This document shows, piece by piece, positions 9,907 to 18,486 of a stretch of DNA of 64,000 bases; position 1 is the first letter of the stretch; each line of letters opens with the position of its first letter. The notes beneath the pieces are model-generated. The model saw only the letters and a program-made list of their open reading frames with translations, did no database searches and was not told the DNA's origin. The stretch is taken from NCBI GenBank assembly GCA_963744275.1, contig CAVUSX010000010.1, forward strand, positions 1 to 64,000, given 5' to 3'. The DNA is from VAZQ01 sp963744275 (GTDB lineage: Bacteria; Pseudomonadota; Alphaproteobacteria; Rhizobiales; Xanthobacteraceae). The position numbers and the translations under genes are program-made.

Positions 9907-10680
9907 TCACGCCCCGCTGCGCACCGCGGCCTCGAGCTTGTCGCCGAATTCCTGCAGCTCCTCGGCGTCGATGTCGCTGACCGCCCAGAAGCCGAGATCC
10001 GAGCGGGTCCAGCGCCAGATGTTGAAGCCCTGCACCTGTGCGATCGTGGCCCGCGGCTCCGGCCCCGCGCCGCCCGCGACCTGCGCGACGAACAGATTGA
10101 TGACATGGGCGCGCCGCTTGTAGACGATGGCGGCGACCGGGCGGGCGTCGAGGTAGTCGACCCGGCCGCCGATGAGGGTGAATCCCTGCGCGGTCAGATC
10201 GACGACCGGCGGCGCGACGTCGAGGCGGCCGTTGAACCAGGGCTTGACGGTGTGCTGATCGGTGGACTGCACGTCGATCAGGTGATCGCCCTGCAACGAG
10301 CGCAGATGCGCCGAGACCACGTCGCCCAGGATGCGCTGATCCTCCTCCTGGCGCATCACGAACACGACCAGGCTCGCGGCCAATGCGCCCGAGAGCACGC
10401 TGCCCATGGCGAGGCCCTTGAGCAGGCTGCGGCGGCTCCCCACCGCGGCGACAGGGCGACGCTGCGGCAGCGCGCCTTCGATGCGCGCCCGCAAGGCCGC
10501 CGGCGCCTGGTGGCGCAGCGCCGGCGCCGACAGCGCCTGGCGCATCTCGCGGTAATCGCGCAGCTGCGCCGCGCAGGCCGGGCAGCTCGCCACATGGGCT
10601 TCCACCTCCCGGGCATGCCCGGCGTCGAGCTCGCCGTCGACGAGCGCGTGCAGCAGGATGCGGGTCTCTTCGCAGGTCAT
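9907..10680 (-). CDS. Membrane-anchored zinc-finger anti-sigma factor
   Basis: 257 residues. The N-terminal anti-sigma domain has the HxxxCxxC zinc signature (HVASCPAC, residues about 29-36). A basic RRSLLKG stretch and one membrane helix (AMGSVLSGALAASLVVFV) follow around residues 83-108, and a periplasmic sensor domain of about 145 residues completes the protein. This topology suits an anti-sigma factor that holds its ECF sigma partner at the membrane. Its ATG overlaps the sigma stop codon (ATGA at 10677-10680), so the two are translationally coupled. The sensed signal is not evident. Confidence 0.88.
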   Translation of the reverse strand: MTCEETRILLHALVDGELDAGHAREVEAHVASCPACAAQLRDYREMRQALSAPALRHQAPAALRARIEGALPQRRPVAAVGSRRSLLKGLAMGSVLSGALAASLVVFVMRQEEDQRILGDVVSAHLRSLQGDHLIDVQSTDQHTVKPWFNGRLDVAPPVVDLTAQGFTLIGGRVDYLDARPVAAIVYKRRAHVINLFVAQVAGGAGPEPRATIAQVQGFNIWRWTRSDLGFWAVSDIDAEELQEFGDKLEAAVRSGA

Positions 10681-11246
10681 GTCGACCGCTCCTCATATTG
10701 CGGCGCGCGCTCCGCCTCGAGCCAGGCCGCGCGCAGCATGCTGCGCGCGCGCCCCAGACGCGACATCACGGTCCCGATCGGGGCGCCGACCACCTCGGCG
10801 ATCTCGCGGTAGGAGAGATCATTGATGTCGCGCAGCACGAGCGCCTCGCGAAACGGCTCCGGCAGCGCGTCGACCAGCGCCCGCACGGTCTCGGAATCGT
10901 GCCGGCGCAGGATCGCGGTCTCGGGCGAGCTTTCGGGCTCCTGCCACAACGGCGCGGCATCCTCCGCCACGTCCGCGACCTCGGCGGCAGCGCCCGAGCG
11001 CCGCGCGAACTCGGCGCGGCACACGTTGCGCAGGATCGCCATCAACCAGGGCTTGGTGGCCTGGCCCCGCAAGCCGTCGAAATGCCGGAACGCCCGCAGG
11101 TAGCATTCCTGCACCGCATCGTCGGCATCGGCGGCGCTGCGCAACAGATAACGCGCGAGCGTATAAATGTCGTCGAGATGCGGCAGCGCGGCGTCGCGAA
11201 AGCGCCGCGCCTTGTCCGCATCCTCTTGACCGACGCCTGCCGCCAT
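10677..11246 (-). CDS. ECF-family RNA polymerase sigma factor
   Basis: 189 residues. Region 2 is visible as DADDAVQECYLRAFRHFDGL and region 4 as LSYREIAEVVGAPIGTVMSR, the two DNA-binding parts of extracytoplasmic-function sigma factors; there is no region 3. The frame is open far upstream, but the ATG at 11246 has an AGAGGCG Shine-Dalgarno and gives the normal length. It should direct polymerase to a small regulon when released from the anti-sigma factor encoded immediately downstream. The upstream minus-strand cupredoxin and metallophosphoesterase genes are natural candidates for that regulon. Confidence 0.92.
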   Translation of the reverse strand: MAAGVGQEDADKARRFRDAALPHLDDIYTLARYLLRSAADADDAVQECYLRAFRHFDGLRGQATKPWLMAILRNVCRAEFARRSGAAAEVADVAEDAAPLWQEPESSPETAILRRHDSETVRALVDALPEPFREALVLRDINDLSYREIAEVVGAPIGTVMSRLGRARSMLRAAWLEAERAPQYEERST

Positions 11247-11303
11247 CAACTCGCCTCTGGAGCGGTTCACATTATCAGAGACCAGAACCGCTCCGACATC
11301 TCG

Positions 11304-11354
11304 CATTGTCGCATTCTCGGGCCGGAAATCGGATTCCTCCCTTCCTGAAAATGC
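11304..11354. repeat. Short interspersed repeat (family E)
   Basis: The segment begins CATTGTCGCATTCTCGG, has a CCGGAAATCGG core and ends TTCCTGAAAATGC; the ends are complementary (GCATT..TC with GAAAATGC). A close copy lies at 19809-19860 and a shorter relative near 48054-48088. It sits directly upstream of the sigma factor gene, in the 158-base gap to the cupredoxin gene, so it may carry or disturb promoter elements. Confidence 0.6.
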
Positions 11355-11404
11355 GCCGGGCTGCGGGCCCGCACCGCGCGGAGATCGGCGGCGCAGCCCC
11401 AGCA

Positions 11405-11782
11405 TCACGGGGCGGCACCGCCCTCCTGTGCGGGCTCGACCACGATGGTTCCGGTCATATGGGGATGCAAGGAGCAAAAATATTCGAACGTGCCGGCGGT
11501 CGTGAAGGTGAACGAATACTTGTCGTTGGTGTCGAGCACTTTCGACCTGAACTCCTTGCCGGTCGCCGCGATGGCGTGCGGGATGTCGTCATCGTTGACC
11601 CAGGTGACGGTGGTTCCGGGCTTGATGGTCACGCGCTGCGGCACGAAGGTGAAATTGTCGATCTTCACCTCGGCATCCTGGGCGCCCATCGGAGCCGCCA
11701 TGACGGCGGCTCCGGCGAGCAGGCCCAAGAGGCCGCCCAAGAGGCCGCCGAGCACGGCGCTGCGTACGAGATCGCGCTTCAT
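11405..11782 (-). CDS. Exported cupredoxin (plastocyanin-like copper protein)
   Basis: 125 residues with an N-terminal hydrophobic signal (LVRSAVLGGLLGGLLGLLAG) and a single cupredoxin domain. The type 1 copper ligands are visible: His in DDDIPHAIAA, and Cys, His and a second His/Met in YFCSLHPHM. It likely carries electrons or binds copper in the periplasm. An in-frame ATG two codons upstream (11788) is also possible, but 11782 is 9 bases from a GAGGGA box. It is 13 bases downstream of the Tat metallophosphoesterase gene on the same strand, so the pair are probably co-transcribed. Confidence 0.9.
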   Translation of the reverse strand: MKRDLVRSAVLGGLLGGLLGLLAGAAVMAAPMGAQDAEVKIDNFTFVPQRVTIKPGTTVTWVNDDDIPHAIAATGKEFRSKVLDTNDKYSFTFTTAGTFEYFCSLHPHMTGTIVVEPAQEGGAAP

Positions 11783-11795
11783 GATCATGTGTCCC

Positions 11796-12824
11796 TCAGC
11801 CCTGCAGCGGCGTATCGACGATGGCGAGCCGCTCTCGCCCCGGCATGAAGTTGATGCTGGCGATGCCGAGCACCGAGCGCAGCTTGTCGTCATCGACCTT
11901 CATGGGGCCGGGCGAGGGGGCGGTGCCGGGCGCCGGCTGCGGGAAGGCGGTCGAGCGGGCGGTGTGGAAGGTCACATTGCCTTCGACCTTCTGGATGATC
12001 TGATGGATATGGCCGTTGAGCACGGTCACCGAGCCGAAGCGCTTGAGCATGCCGAGCACGCGCTCGCCGTCGTCGGTGCCCCAGCCCCATTGCGGATAGA
12101 TCACCCAGAGCGGGATATGGGCGAACACCACGATCGGGGTCGAGGCGGAGCGCGACTTGAGATCGTTGTCGAGCCACGCGAGCTGGTCGTTGCCGAGATT
12201 GCCGAGGCCGCCGGCCTTGAGATCCACCACATTGACGAGGCCGACGAAATGCACCCCGTTGGCGTCGAAGCTGTACCAGCCCGACCCATTGGTGCCGCGG
12301 CCATAGCGCTCGCCATAGAGCTTCACGCCTTCGTCGAGGACGTCGTGCTCGCCCGGCACGTAGTGCACGTCGAGGCGCGCCTGCGAGATGATGCGCTCGG
12401 CGTCGTCGAACTCGGAGACCTTCGACAGATGGGTGATGTCGCCGGTATGGATCATGAACGCGGGTTTCACCGGCAGCGCCTTGACCTTGTTGATGGCTTC
12501 CTCGAGCGTGCCGAGCGCATTGGGATTGGCGGGCTTGTCGAAGCCCACATGGCTGTCGCTGATCTGCAGGAAGGTGAGCCCGCGGGCGCTTTGCGCCCCA
12601 GCGCTCTTGGCGCCAGCGCCTTGCGCATGGGCCTCGCCGACCAGGCCGAGCGAGCGCGGCACGCCGCCCGCGACCGTCCACAGCACGCCGGTTCCAGCCC
12701 AGGTCATGCATTCCAGCACCCTGCGCCGGCTCAGGCCCGTCTGCTCGTCCTGGTCGTGACCGACTTGGTCGTGGCCGACTTGGTCGCGGCCGTCTTTGTC
12801 GGATGTGTCGTTATGGGACGTCAT
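11796..12824 (-). CDS. Tat-exported metallophosphoesterase (CpdA-like)
   Basis: 342 residues. A 30-residue hydrophilic leader with repeated VGHDQ units precedes a twin-arginine signal (LSRRRVLECMTWAGTG). The mature part has the calcineurin-like metal motifs ISDSHVG, HTGDITH, GEHD, FAHIP and NGHIHQ in order, which bind two metals for phosphoester hydrolysis. Members are often annotated as 3',5'-cyclic-AMP phosphodiesterase-like, but the substrate of an exported one is unknown. It heads the minus-strand set with the cupredoxin and lies upstream of the ECF sigma/anti-sigma pair. Confidence 0.88.
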   Translation of the reverse strand: MTSHNDTSDKDGRDQVGHDQVGHDQDEQTGLSRRRVLECMTWAGTGVLWTVAGGVPRSLGLVGEAHAQGAGAKSAGAQSARGLTFLQISDSHVGFDKPANPNALGTLEEAINKVKALPVKPAFMIHTGDITHLSKVSEFDDAERIISQARLDVHYVPGEHDVLDEGVKLYGERYGRGTNGSGWYSFDANGVHFVGLVNVVDLKAGGLGNLGNDQLAWLDNDLKSRSASTPIVVFAHIPLWVIYPQWGWGTDDGERVLGMLKRFGSVTVLNGHIHQIIQKVEGNVTFHTARSTAFPQPAPGTAPSPGPMKVDDDKLRSVLGIASINFMPGRERLAIVDTPLQG

Positions 12825-12926
12825 CGCCAGTCTCCGGGTTGGTTTCGGTTGCTCCGAGGACTAGATCGGGCGAGGCCGCTATTTATTCCCGGCTGCGCGT
12901 GATTTAAGGAAGCCCAAGGAAATCCG

Positions 12927-13968
12927 ATGAAATTCCTCGACGAAGCCAAGGTTTACATCCGCTCCGGCGACGGCGGTAACGGCTGCGTGGCGTTCCGGCG
13001 CGAGAAGTTCATTGAATTCGGCGGTCCGAGCGGCGGTGACGGCGGCCGGGGCGGCGACGTGATCGCGCTCGCGGTCGATGGCCTCAACACGCTCATCGAC
13101 TACCGCTACCAGCAGCATTTCAAGGCCAAGAGCGGCGGCGGCGGCATGGGCAAGGACCGCCACGGCGCCAATGCGGACGACATCGTGCTCAAGGTGCCGG
13201 CCGGCACCCAGATCTACGAGGAGGACGGCGAGACCTTGCTGGCCGATCTCACCACGGTCGGGCAGAGCGCCCCGCTCGCCCGCGGCGGCAATGGCGGCTT
13301 CGGCAATGCGCATTTCAAGTCCTCGACCAACCGCGCGCCGCGCCATGCCAATCCGGGCCAGCCCGGCGTCGAGCGCATCATCAGGCTGCGGCTCAAGCTG
13401 ATCGCGGATGCGGGAATCGTCGGCCTGCCCAATGCCGGCAAATCCACCTTCCTGGCCGCCGTGAGCGCCGCCAAGCCGAAGATCGCCGACTATCCGTTCA
13501 CCACGCTCAATCCGCAGCTCGGGGTGGCGCGCATCGACGAGCGCGAATTCGTGCTGGCCGATATCCCGGGCCTGATCGAAGGCGCCCATCTGGGGGCTGG
13601 GCTGGGCGACCGTTTCCTCGGCCATGTGGAGCGCTGCCGCGTGCTGCTGCATGTGGTGGACGGCACCAGCGAGCATGCCGGCACCGCCTACAAGACGGTG
13701 CGGGCCGAGCTCGCGGCCTATGATCACGGCCTCGCCGACAAGCCCGAGATCGTGGCGCTCAACAAGGCGGATGCGCTTTCGGCCGACGAGGTCAAGCGCC
13801 AGCTCGCGCGTCTGAAACGTGCCGCCAAGACGTCTCCGCTGCTCGCTCTCGGCCGCGACCGGCGCCGGGGTCCCGCAGGTGCTGCGCGCCCTTCTCACGG
13901 TCATCGATGCAGCGCGCGCGACCGCCGATCCGCGCGCGGCCATGCGCGCACCGGCCTGGCAGCCATGA
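12927..13968 (+). CDS. obgE: GTPase Obg, frameshift near 13845
   Basis: The glycine-rich Obg fold (MKFLDEAKVYIRSGDGGNG) is followed by a G domain with GLPNAGKSTF, the switch DYPFTTL, DIPGLIEGA and NKAD motifs. The frame changes near 13845, where CTGCTCGCTCTC carries one extra base. Removing it continues into SAATGAGVPQVLRALL and a stop at 13966, giving 346 residues, normal for the family. ObgE is an essential ribosome-assembly and stress GTPase, so a genuine disruption is unlikely. The last codons overlap a run of three ATGA-containing repeats before proB. Confidence 0.93.
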
Positions 13969-13992
13969 ATTTGCAACCATGACTCGGCAACC

Positions 13993-15120
13993 ATGACCAA
14001 AGCCCCGGCGCTCGCCGACTTCCGCCGCATCGTGGTGAAGGTCGGCTCCTCGCTTCTGGTCGATGCGGCGGCCGGGCGGGTGAAGGAGGAGTGGCTCGCC
14101 TCGCTCGCCCAGGACATCGCGGCCCTGCATGGCGGCCAGCGCGACGTGCTGGTGGTTTCATCGGGCGCCATCGCGCTCGGACGCTCGGTGCTGCGGCTGT
14201 CGCCCGGGCTGCTCAAGCTGGAGGACAGCCAAGCCGCCGCCGCGGTCGGCCAGATCGCGCTGGCCCGCATCTGGGCGGAGATTCTCTCGCGCCACGGCAT
14301 CACCGCCGGGCAGGTCCTGGTCACGCTCCAGGACACCGAGGAGCGGCGCCGCTATCTCAATGCGCGCTCGACCATCGAGCGGCTGCTGGAATGGCGCGCC
14401 GTGCCGGTGATCAACGAGAACGACACGGTGGCGACCAACGAGATCCGCTACGGCGACAACGACCGGCTCGCCGCGCGCGTCGCCACCATGGCGAGCGCCG
14501 ACCTGCTGGTGCTGCTGTCCGATATCGAAGGGCTCTACGATGCGCCCCCGGGCGAGAATCCACACGCCAAGCTGGTTCCGCTGGTGAGCCAGATCACCCC
14601 GGAGATCGAGGCCATGGCGGGGGCGGCCGGCTCGGAGCTCTCGCGCGGCGGCATGCAGACCAAGATCGAGGCGGCCAAGATCGCGACCCGGGCCGGCACC
14701 CATATGGTGATCGCCTCCGGCCGCGTTCCCCATGCCCTCGATGCGATCGCTCAGGGGGCGCCCTGCACCTGGTTCCTGACCCCCGCCAATCCGGTCACCG
14801 CGCGCAAGAAATGGATCGGCGGCTCGCTCGAGCCCAAGGGCACCTTAGTCATCGACGCCGGCGCGGTGGCGGCGCTGCGGCGCGGCAAGAGCCTGCTGCC
14901 CGCCGGCGTGATCCGGGTCGATGGCCAATTCGCCCGCGGCGACGCAGTCATCATCCGCGGTCCGGACGGGGACGAGGTCGGCCGTGGCCTGGTGGCCTAC
15001 GATGCCGGCGATGCCGAGCGGATCAAAGGCCGTTCGTCAGCGGATATTCTCCTGATCCTGGGCTTCGAGGGCCGCACCGAGATGGTGCACCGGGACCATC
15101 TGGTGCTGGGCCGGCATTGA
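13993..15120 (+). CDS. proB: Glutamate 5-kinase
   Basis: 375 residues. The amino acid kinase domain (RIVVKVGSSLLVD, VSSGAIALGR, NENDTVATNEIRYGDNDRL) occupies the first 260 residues and a PUA domain (KGTLVIDAGAVAALRRGKSL) the rest. It phosphorylates glutamate, the first step of proline synthesis. The obgE-proB order is typical of Hyphomicrobiales. Two upstream ATGs at 13965 and 13979 meet stops at once, which leaves 13993 as the start. Confidence 0.95.
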   Translation: MTKAPALADFRRIVVKVGSSLLVDAAAGRVKEEWLASLAQDIAALHGGQRDVLVVSSGAIALGRSVLRLSPGLLKLEDSQAAAAVGQIALARIWAEILSRHGITAGQVLVTLQDTEERRRYLNARSTIERLLEWRAVPVINENDTVATNEIRYGDNDRLAARVATMASADLLVLLSDIEGLYDAPPGENPHAKLVPLVSQITPEIEAMAGAAGSELSRGGMQTKIEAAKIATRAGTHMVIASGRVPHALDAIAQGAPCTWFLTPANPVTARKKWIGGSLEPKGTLVIDAGAVAALRRGKSLLPAGVIRVDGQFARGDAVIIRGPDGDEVGRGLVAYDAGDAERIKGRSSADILLILGFEGRTEMVHRDHLVLGRH

Positions 15121-15154
15121 GCGCGATCGAGACCAGGGCGGCGGCCGCGACGGC

Positions 15155-15322
15155 CTATTCGGCCGGTTGCTCCGCGACCTGCCGGCTATCGAGCGATTGG
15201 GCGAGATTGGTCCACTCGGCGGCCATCTCCCGCAAGATGATGCGGGCTTCCCGACTGGTCACGGTCCTGGCAATGGACAGACAGTGTTCGGCATAGCTGA
15301 CGTATTCGTCCCAATCCGCCAC
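15155..15322 (-). CDS. Small conserved-looking protein, function unknown
   Basis: About 55 residues, with WDEYVSYAEHCLSIA and REARIILREMAAEWTNLA segments that I have seen in short hypothetical proteins of Bradyrhizobium relatives. GGAGG at 15329-15333 sits directly against an ATG (15328) but six bases before the GTG at 15322, which is therefore the more plausible start. It is all-helical in appearance, with no signal or motif. It ends 34 bases from proB and converges with it. Confidence 0.65.
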   Translation of the reverse strand: MADWDEYVSYAEHCLSIARTVTSREARIILREMAAEWTNLAQSLDSRQVAEQPAE

Positions 15323-15508
15323 GATCATCCTCCGAATGCTGAGAGATCTCGAACCCACGCACCCGACCGAATGCCAGGTTTCTTGCGGCGGTGCGAAGCC
15401 GCCGCTGGCACAGGCATAGCTCGGATGGGGCGCGCGATAAAGGCGAGCCTTGTGTCGGTACACGACATTAATCCTAGGTTTGGGCGCGGCATGACGTAAG
15501 TATTTGAC

Positions 15509-15534
15509 ATTGCTCGTTTTTAAATTCGAGCAAT
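15509..15534. promoter_or_regulatory. Perfect inverted repeat overlapping a TTGACA box
   Basis: ATTGCTCG and CGAGCAAT form 8-base perfect arms around a 10-base AT-rich spacer, and the left arm overlaps TTGACA at 15504-15509. The site is in the 432-base gap between the two small minus-strand genes, which otherwise holds only the terminator at 15623-15663. It looks like a dimeric regulator site, but which promoter it serves is unclear. Confidence 0.45.
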
Positions 15535-15622
15535 GACTGCATCCTGGGATTTCGGCGGATTTCGCGGCGAAACGCTTGCGAAGACGCGATCGAAGCGAGC
15601 TCTGGGCGATATTCAATTTGCC

Positions 15623-15663
15623 AATAAAAAGAAGACCCTGGAGCCGGGGCGGCCCAGGGTCTT
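15623..15663 (-). terminator. Rho-independent terminator of the minus-strand small gene
   Basis: On the minus strand AAGACCCTGG pairs with CCAGGGTCTT (10 perfect pairs around a 12-base loop), followed by a CTTTTTATT tract. It lies 92 bases beyond the stop of the small gene at 15755-15967. Confidence 0.8.
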
Positions 15664-15754
15664 TCGCCGGATGGGTGAGGGGTTGGGGGGCTGGGGGGCA
15701 CGCCACCCGGCGCGTCAAGACAATCCCCGAAAACCGATGCCGTTCCATCGCGGC

Positions 15755-15967
15755 TTACAATTTTTTTCGACCGGGGCTGCGGCTGCTTCCGCGCCGGCCC
15801 GGACCGCTGCGGGACTTCGTCCGCGCCGCCAGATCGGCCGGCAGATCGATCTTACGGCCATCGGGAAATTCCAGATATCGCAAGCAGATACGGCCCCCGC
15901 GCCCTTCGATCACATAACGGGTGCCGACCGGGAACCGGCTCGGAAGACGACTGCTCTCGGCGCCCAT
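15755..15967 (-). CDS. Small basic protein, function unknown
   Basis: 70 residues with PVGTRYVIEGRG and LRYLEFPDGRKIDLPAD, then a basic tail of K, R, S and P. The same two-strand pattern occurs in short hypothetical proteins of Bradyrhizobium-type genomes as I remember them. The basic tail might bind nucleic acid, but nothing visible proves it. A strong terminator follows, which supports it as an expressed unit. Confidence 0.6.
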   Translation of the reverse strand: MGAESSRLPSRFPVGTRYVIEGRGGRICLRYLEFPDGRKIDLPADLAARTKSRSGPGRRGSSRSPGRKKL

Positions 15968-16094
15968 GCATTCCTCCCACGCACGCTACAGCTGCGCCGA
16001 GAATGCATGACAGACGTGCCAATTCAGTGACGGAAAGGCGGCCGAAAAGCTCGGCTGTGGATTGCTGTGGAGGGGAGTGGAACCGGCGCCGCGA

Positions 16095-17096
16095 TCAGAG
16101 CCCGAGGCCGTTCTCCTCGGCCAGCGCCTTGAGGGAGGTCTCCGGCCGGGCCCCCAGATGCCCGATCACCTCGGCGGCGGCGAGCGCGCCGAGCCGCGCC
16201 GCGGTGCGATGGTCGGCCGCGCGCGCGAGGCCGACCAGGAACCCGGCGGCGAACAGATCGCCCGCCCCGGTGGCGTCGACCACGTGCGCGACCGGAATGG
16301 CCGGGACCGCCTCGGTCTCCTCGCGCGTCACCACCAGGCAACCCTTCTCGCTGCGCGTGATCACGGCCAGGCGCGCGTCCTCACGCAGCGCCGCGAGCGC
16401 GGCATCGAAGTCGGCGGTCTCATAGAGGCTGTGCAGCTCGCGCTCGTTGGCGAAGACCAGGTCGACCGCGCCGGTGCGGATGAGGTCCAGAAACTCGCCG
16501 CGATGGCGGTCGACGCAGAACACGTCGGAGAGCGTGAGCGCGACCCGGCGCTCGGCCGCGTGGGCGATCTTGGCGGCCTTGAGAAAGGCCTCCTTGGCGT
16601 GCGGGGGGTCCCACAGGTAGCCCTCCAGATAGGTGATGCCCGCGCTCGCGATCGCGTCGGCGTCGATGTCGGCCGGATGGAGCTCCTGGGCGGCCCCCAG
16701 ATAGGTGTTCATGGTGCGCTCGCCGTCGGGCGTGACCAGCACGTAGCAGCGGCCGGTCGAGGGCCCGGAAGCCGCCGCCGGCGTCGCAAAGCCGACGCCC
16801 GCGGCCTGGATGTCGTGGGAGAAGACCCCGCCCAGAACGTCGTGCTTGACCTTGCCCACGAAGGCCGCCCGCGCCCCCAGGCTCGCCACCCCCACGATGG
16901 TGTTGGCGGCGGAGCCGCCGGAGATCTCGACCGCCGGCCCCATGGCGTCGTAGATCGCACCCGCCCGGGCCTCGTCGATGAGCGCCATCGTGCCCTTGCG
17001 CATGCCGTGGGCGACCAGGAAATCATCCTCGGTGCGGGCGATCACGTCGACAATGGCGTTGCCGATGCCGATAACGTCGGTGCGAAGCGGGGGCAT
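16095..17096 (-). CDS. PfkB-family sugar/adenosine kinase
   Basis: 333 residues from the ATG at 17096. The N-terminal GIGNAIVDVIAR, the GGSAANT sugar-site motif and the C-terminal anion-hole motif DATGAGDLFAAGF (catalytic Asp) identify a ribokinase/PfkB fold. This subgroup is usually labelled adenosine kinase in rhizobia, and the GIGNAIVD start supports that, but the substrate is not proven by sequence. It is divergent from trpS across a repeat-rich gap. Confidence 0.88.
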   Translation of the reverse strand: MPPLRTDVIGIGNAIVDVIARTEDDFLVAHGMRKGTMALIDEARAGAIYDAMGPAVEISGGSAANTIVGVASLGARAAFVGKVKHDVLGGVFSHDIQAAGVGFATPAAASGPSTGRCYVLVTPDGERTMNTYLGAAQELHPADIDADAIASAGITYLEGYLWDPPHAKEAFLKAAKIAHAAERRVALTLSDVFCVDRHRGEFLDLIRTGAVDLVFANERELHSLYETADFDAALAALREDARLAVITRSEKGCLVVTREETEAVPAIPVAHVVDATGAGDLFAAGFLVGLARAADHRTAARLGALAAAEVIGHLGARPETSLKALAEENGLGL

Positions 17097-17173
17097 GGAA
17101 ACTCGAAGGGTGCGAGGGAAAGCGGAATCGCGCGCACTATAGCGGTCGATGGCGCGGAGGCAATTGCGCGAAA

Positions 17174-17200
17174 GGCGAATAGCGAATAGCGAATGGCGAA
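17174..17200. repeat. Heptanucleotide tandem repeat
   Basis: About three and a half copies of GCGAATA/GCGAATG lie between the PfkB kinase and trpS genes, just before the trpS leader hairpin. Such tracts can vary in copy number by slippage. Confidence 0.6.
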
Positions 17201-17217
17201 AGGGAGTGGGTAGGGGT

Positions 17218-17270
17218 AGTGAGTAGTGAATGGTGGTAATGGAATGGTACTCACCACTCGCCACTCACTA
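17218..17270 (+). promoter_or_regulatory. Long hairpin in the trpS leader
   Basis: TAGTGAGTAGTGAATGGTG and CACCACTCGCCACTCACTA form a 19-position stem with two mismatches and one G-U pair and a 14-base loop. It ends 36 bases before the trpS start codon. There is no T tract, so it is not a terminator; it may affect trpS mRNA stability or translation, or be a mobile palindromic repeat. Confidence 0.45.
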
Positions 17271-17306
17271 TCTCCGCCACTCGCTCTCCAACGAGGACTG
17301 CCCGCA

Positions 17307-18354
17307 ATGGCCTACAAGGAACGCGTATTTTCCGGCGTGCAGCCGACCGGCAACCTGCATCTGGGCAATTATCTCGGCGCCATCGTCAAGTTCGTGGCGC
17401 TGCAGGAGCGCTACGACTGCATCTATTGCGTGGTCGACCTGCATGCGCTGACGCAACCGATGTCGATTTGGGGTGGGCCGAGCGGTCTGGCGCTCAATAC
17501 GCGCGAGGTGACGGCCGCCTATCTGGCGGCCGGCATCGATCCGAAAAAGCACATCGTATTCAACCAAAGCCAAGTCCATGAACATTCCGAGCTCGCTTGG
17601 ATATTCAATTGCGTGGCGCGGATGGGCTGGCTCGGCCGCATGACGCAGTTCAAGGACAAGGCCGGCAAGGATCGCGAGAACGCCTCCGTCGGCCTGTTCA
17701 CCTATCCCAACCTGATGGCGGCCGACATTCTGGTCTATCGCGCCACCCACGTGCCGGTCGGCGAGGACCAGAAGCAGCATCTCGAGCTGTCGCGCGACAT
17801 CGCCCAGAAGTTCAACAACGACTTCGGCCCCTCGATCCAAGCGCACGGTCACGGCGATATGTTCTTTCCGCTGCCCGAGCCGCTGATCCAGGGCCCCGCC
17901 ACCCGGGTGATGTCGCTGCGCGACGGCACCAAGAAAATGTCGAAGTCGGATGCGTCGGATTATTCGCGGATCAATCTGACCGACGACGCCGACGCGATCG
18001 CGCAGAAGATCCGCAAGGCCAAGACCGATCCCGAGCCGCTGCCGCACGAGGAGAAGGGCTTGGAGCATCGTCCCGAGGCCGACAACCTGGTCGGCATCTA
18101 TGCGGCGCTCGCCGAGACCAGCCGGGCGCAGGTGCTGGCGCAGTTCGGAGGCGCGCAGTTCTCCGCCTTCAAGGCGGCGCTGATCGATCTCCTGGTCGGC
18201 AAGCTCGGCGCCGCTCAACGGCGAGATGCGGCGCCTGATCGCCGACCCGGCCTACATCGATCACGTGCTCGCCGACGGCGCCACGCGGGCGCAAGAGATC
18301 GCGGCCGAGACCATGAAGGCCGTGAAGGACATCGTGGGTTTCGTGCGCCGGTGA
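17307..18354 (+). CDS. trpS: Tryptophanyl-tRNA synthetase, frameshift near 18210
   Basis: Class I synthetase with GVQPTGNLHLGNYLGA (HIGH-like) and KKMSKS signature motifs, plus GPATRVMSLRDGT and the C-terminal helical domain. One extra base near 18210 (GGCGCCGCTC in place of GGCCCGCTC) breaks the frame; corrected, the protein continues through NGEMRRLIADPAYIDHVLAD to FVRR and a stop at 18354, 348 residues. The enzyme is essential, so an assembly error is the simplest reading. The usp and NifU-like genes follow as in related genomes. Confidence 0.93.
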
Positions 18355-18486
18355 CGACCGCGCCGGGAGCCCGCGGGTCGAGCCGGGCCGCATGTGGCCT
18401 TGTCCGGCCACATGGGCTCATGGCAGGATTCGGCCGCAGGCGGCGCCGTCGACGATCGGGGTCCGGCAGCCGCCGGGGGAGGGCCG

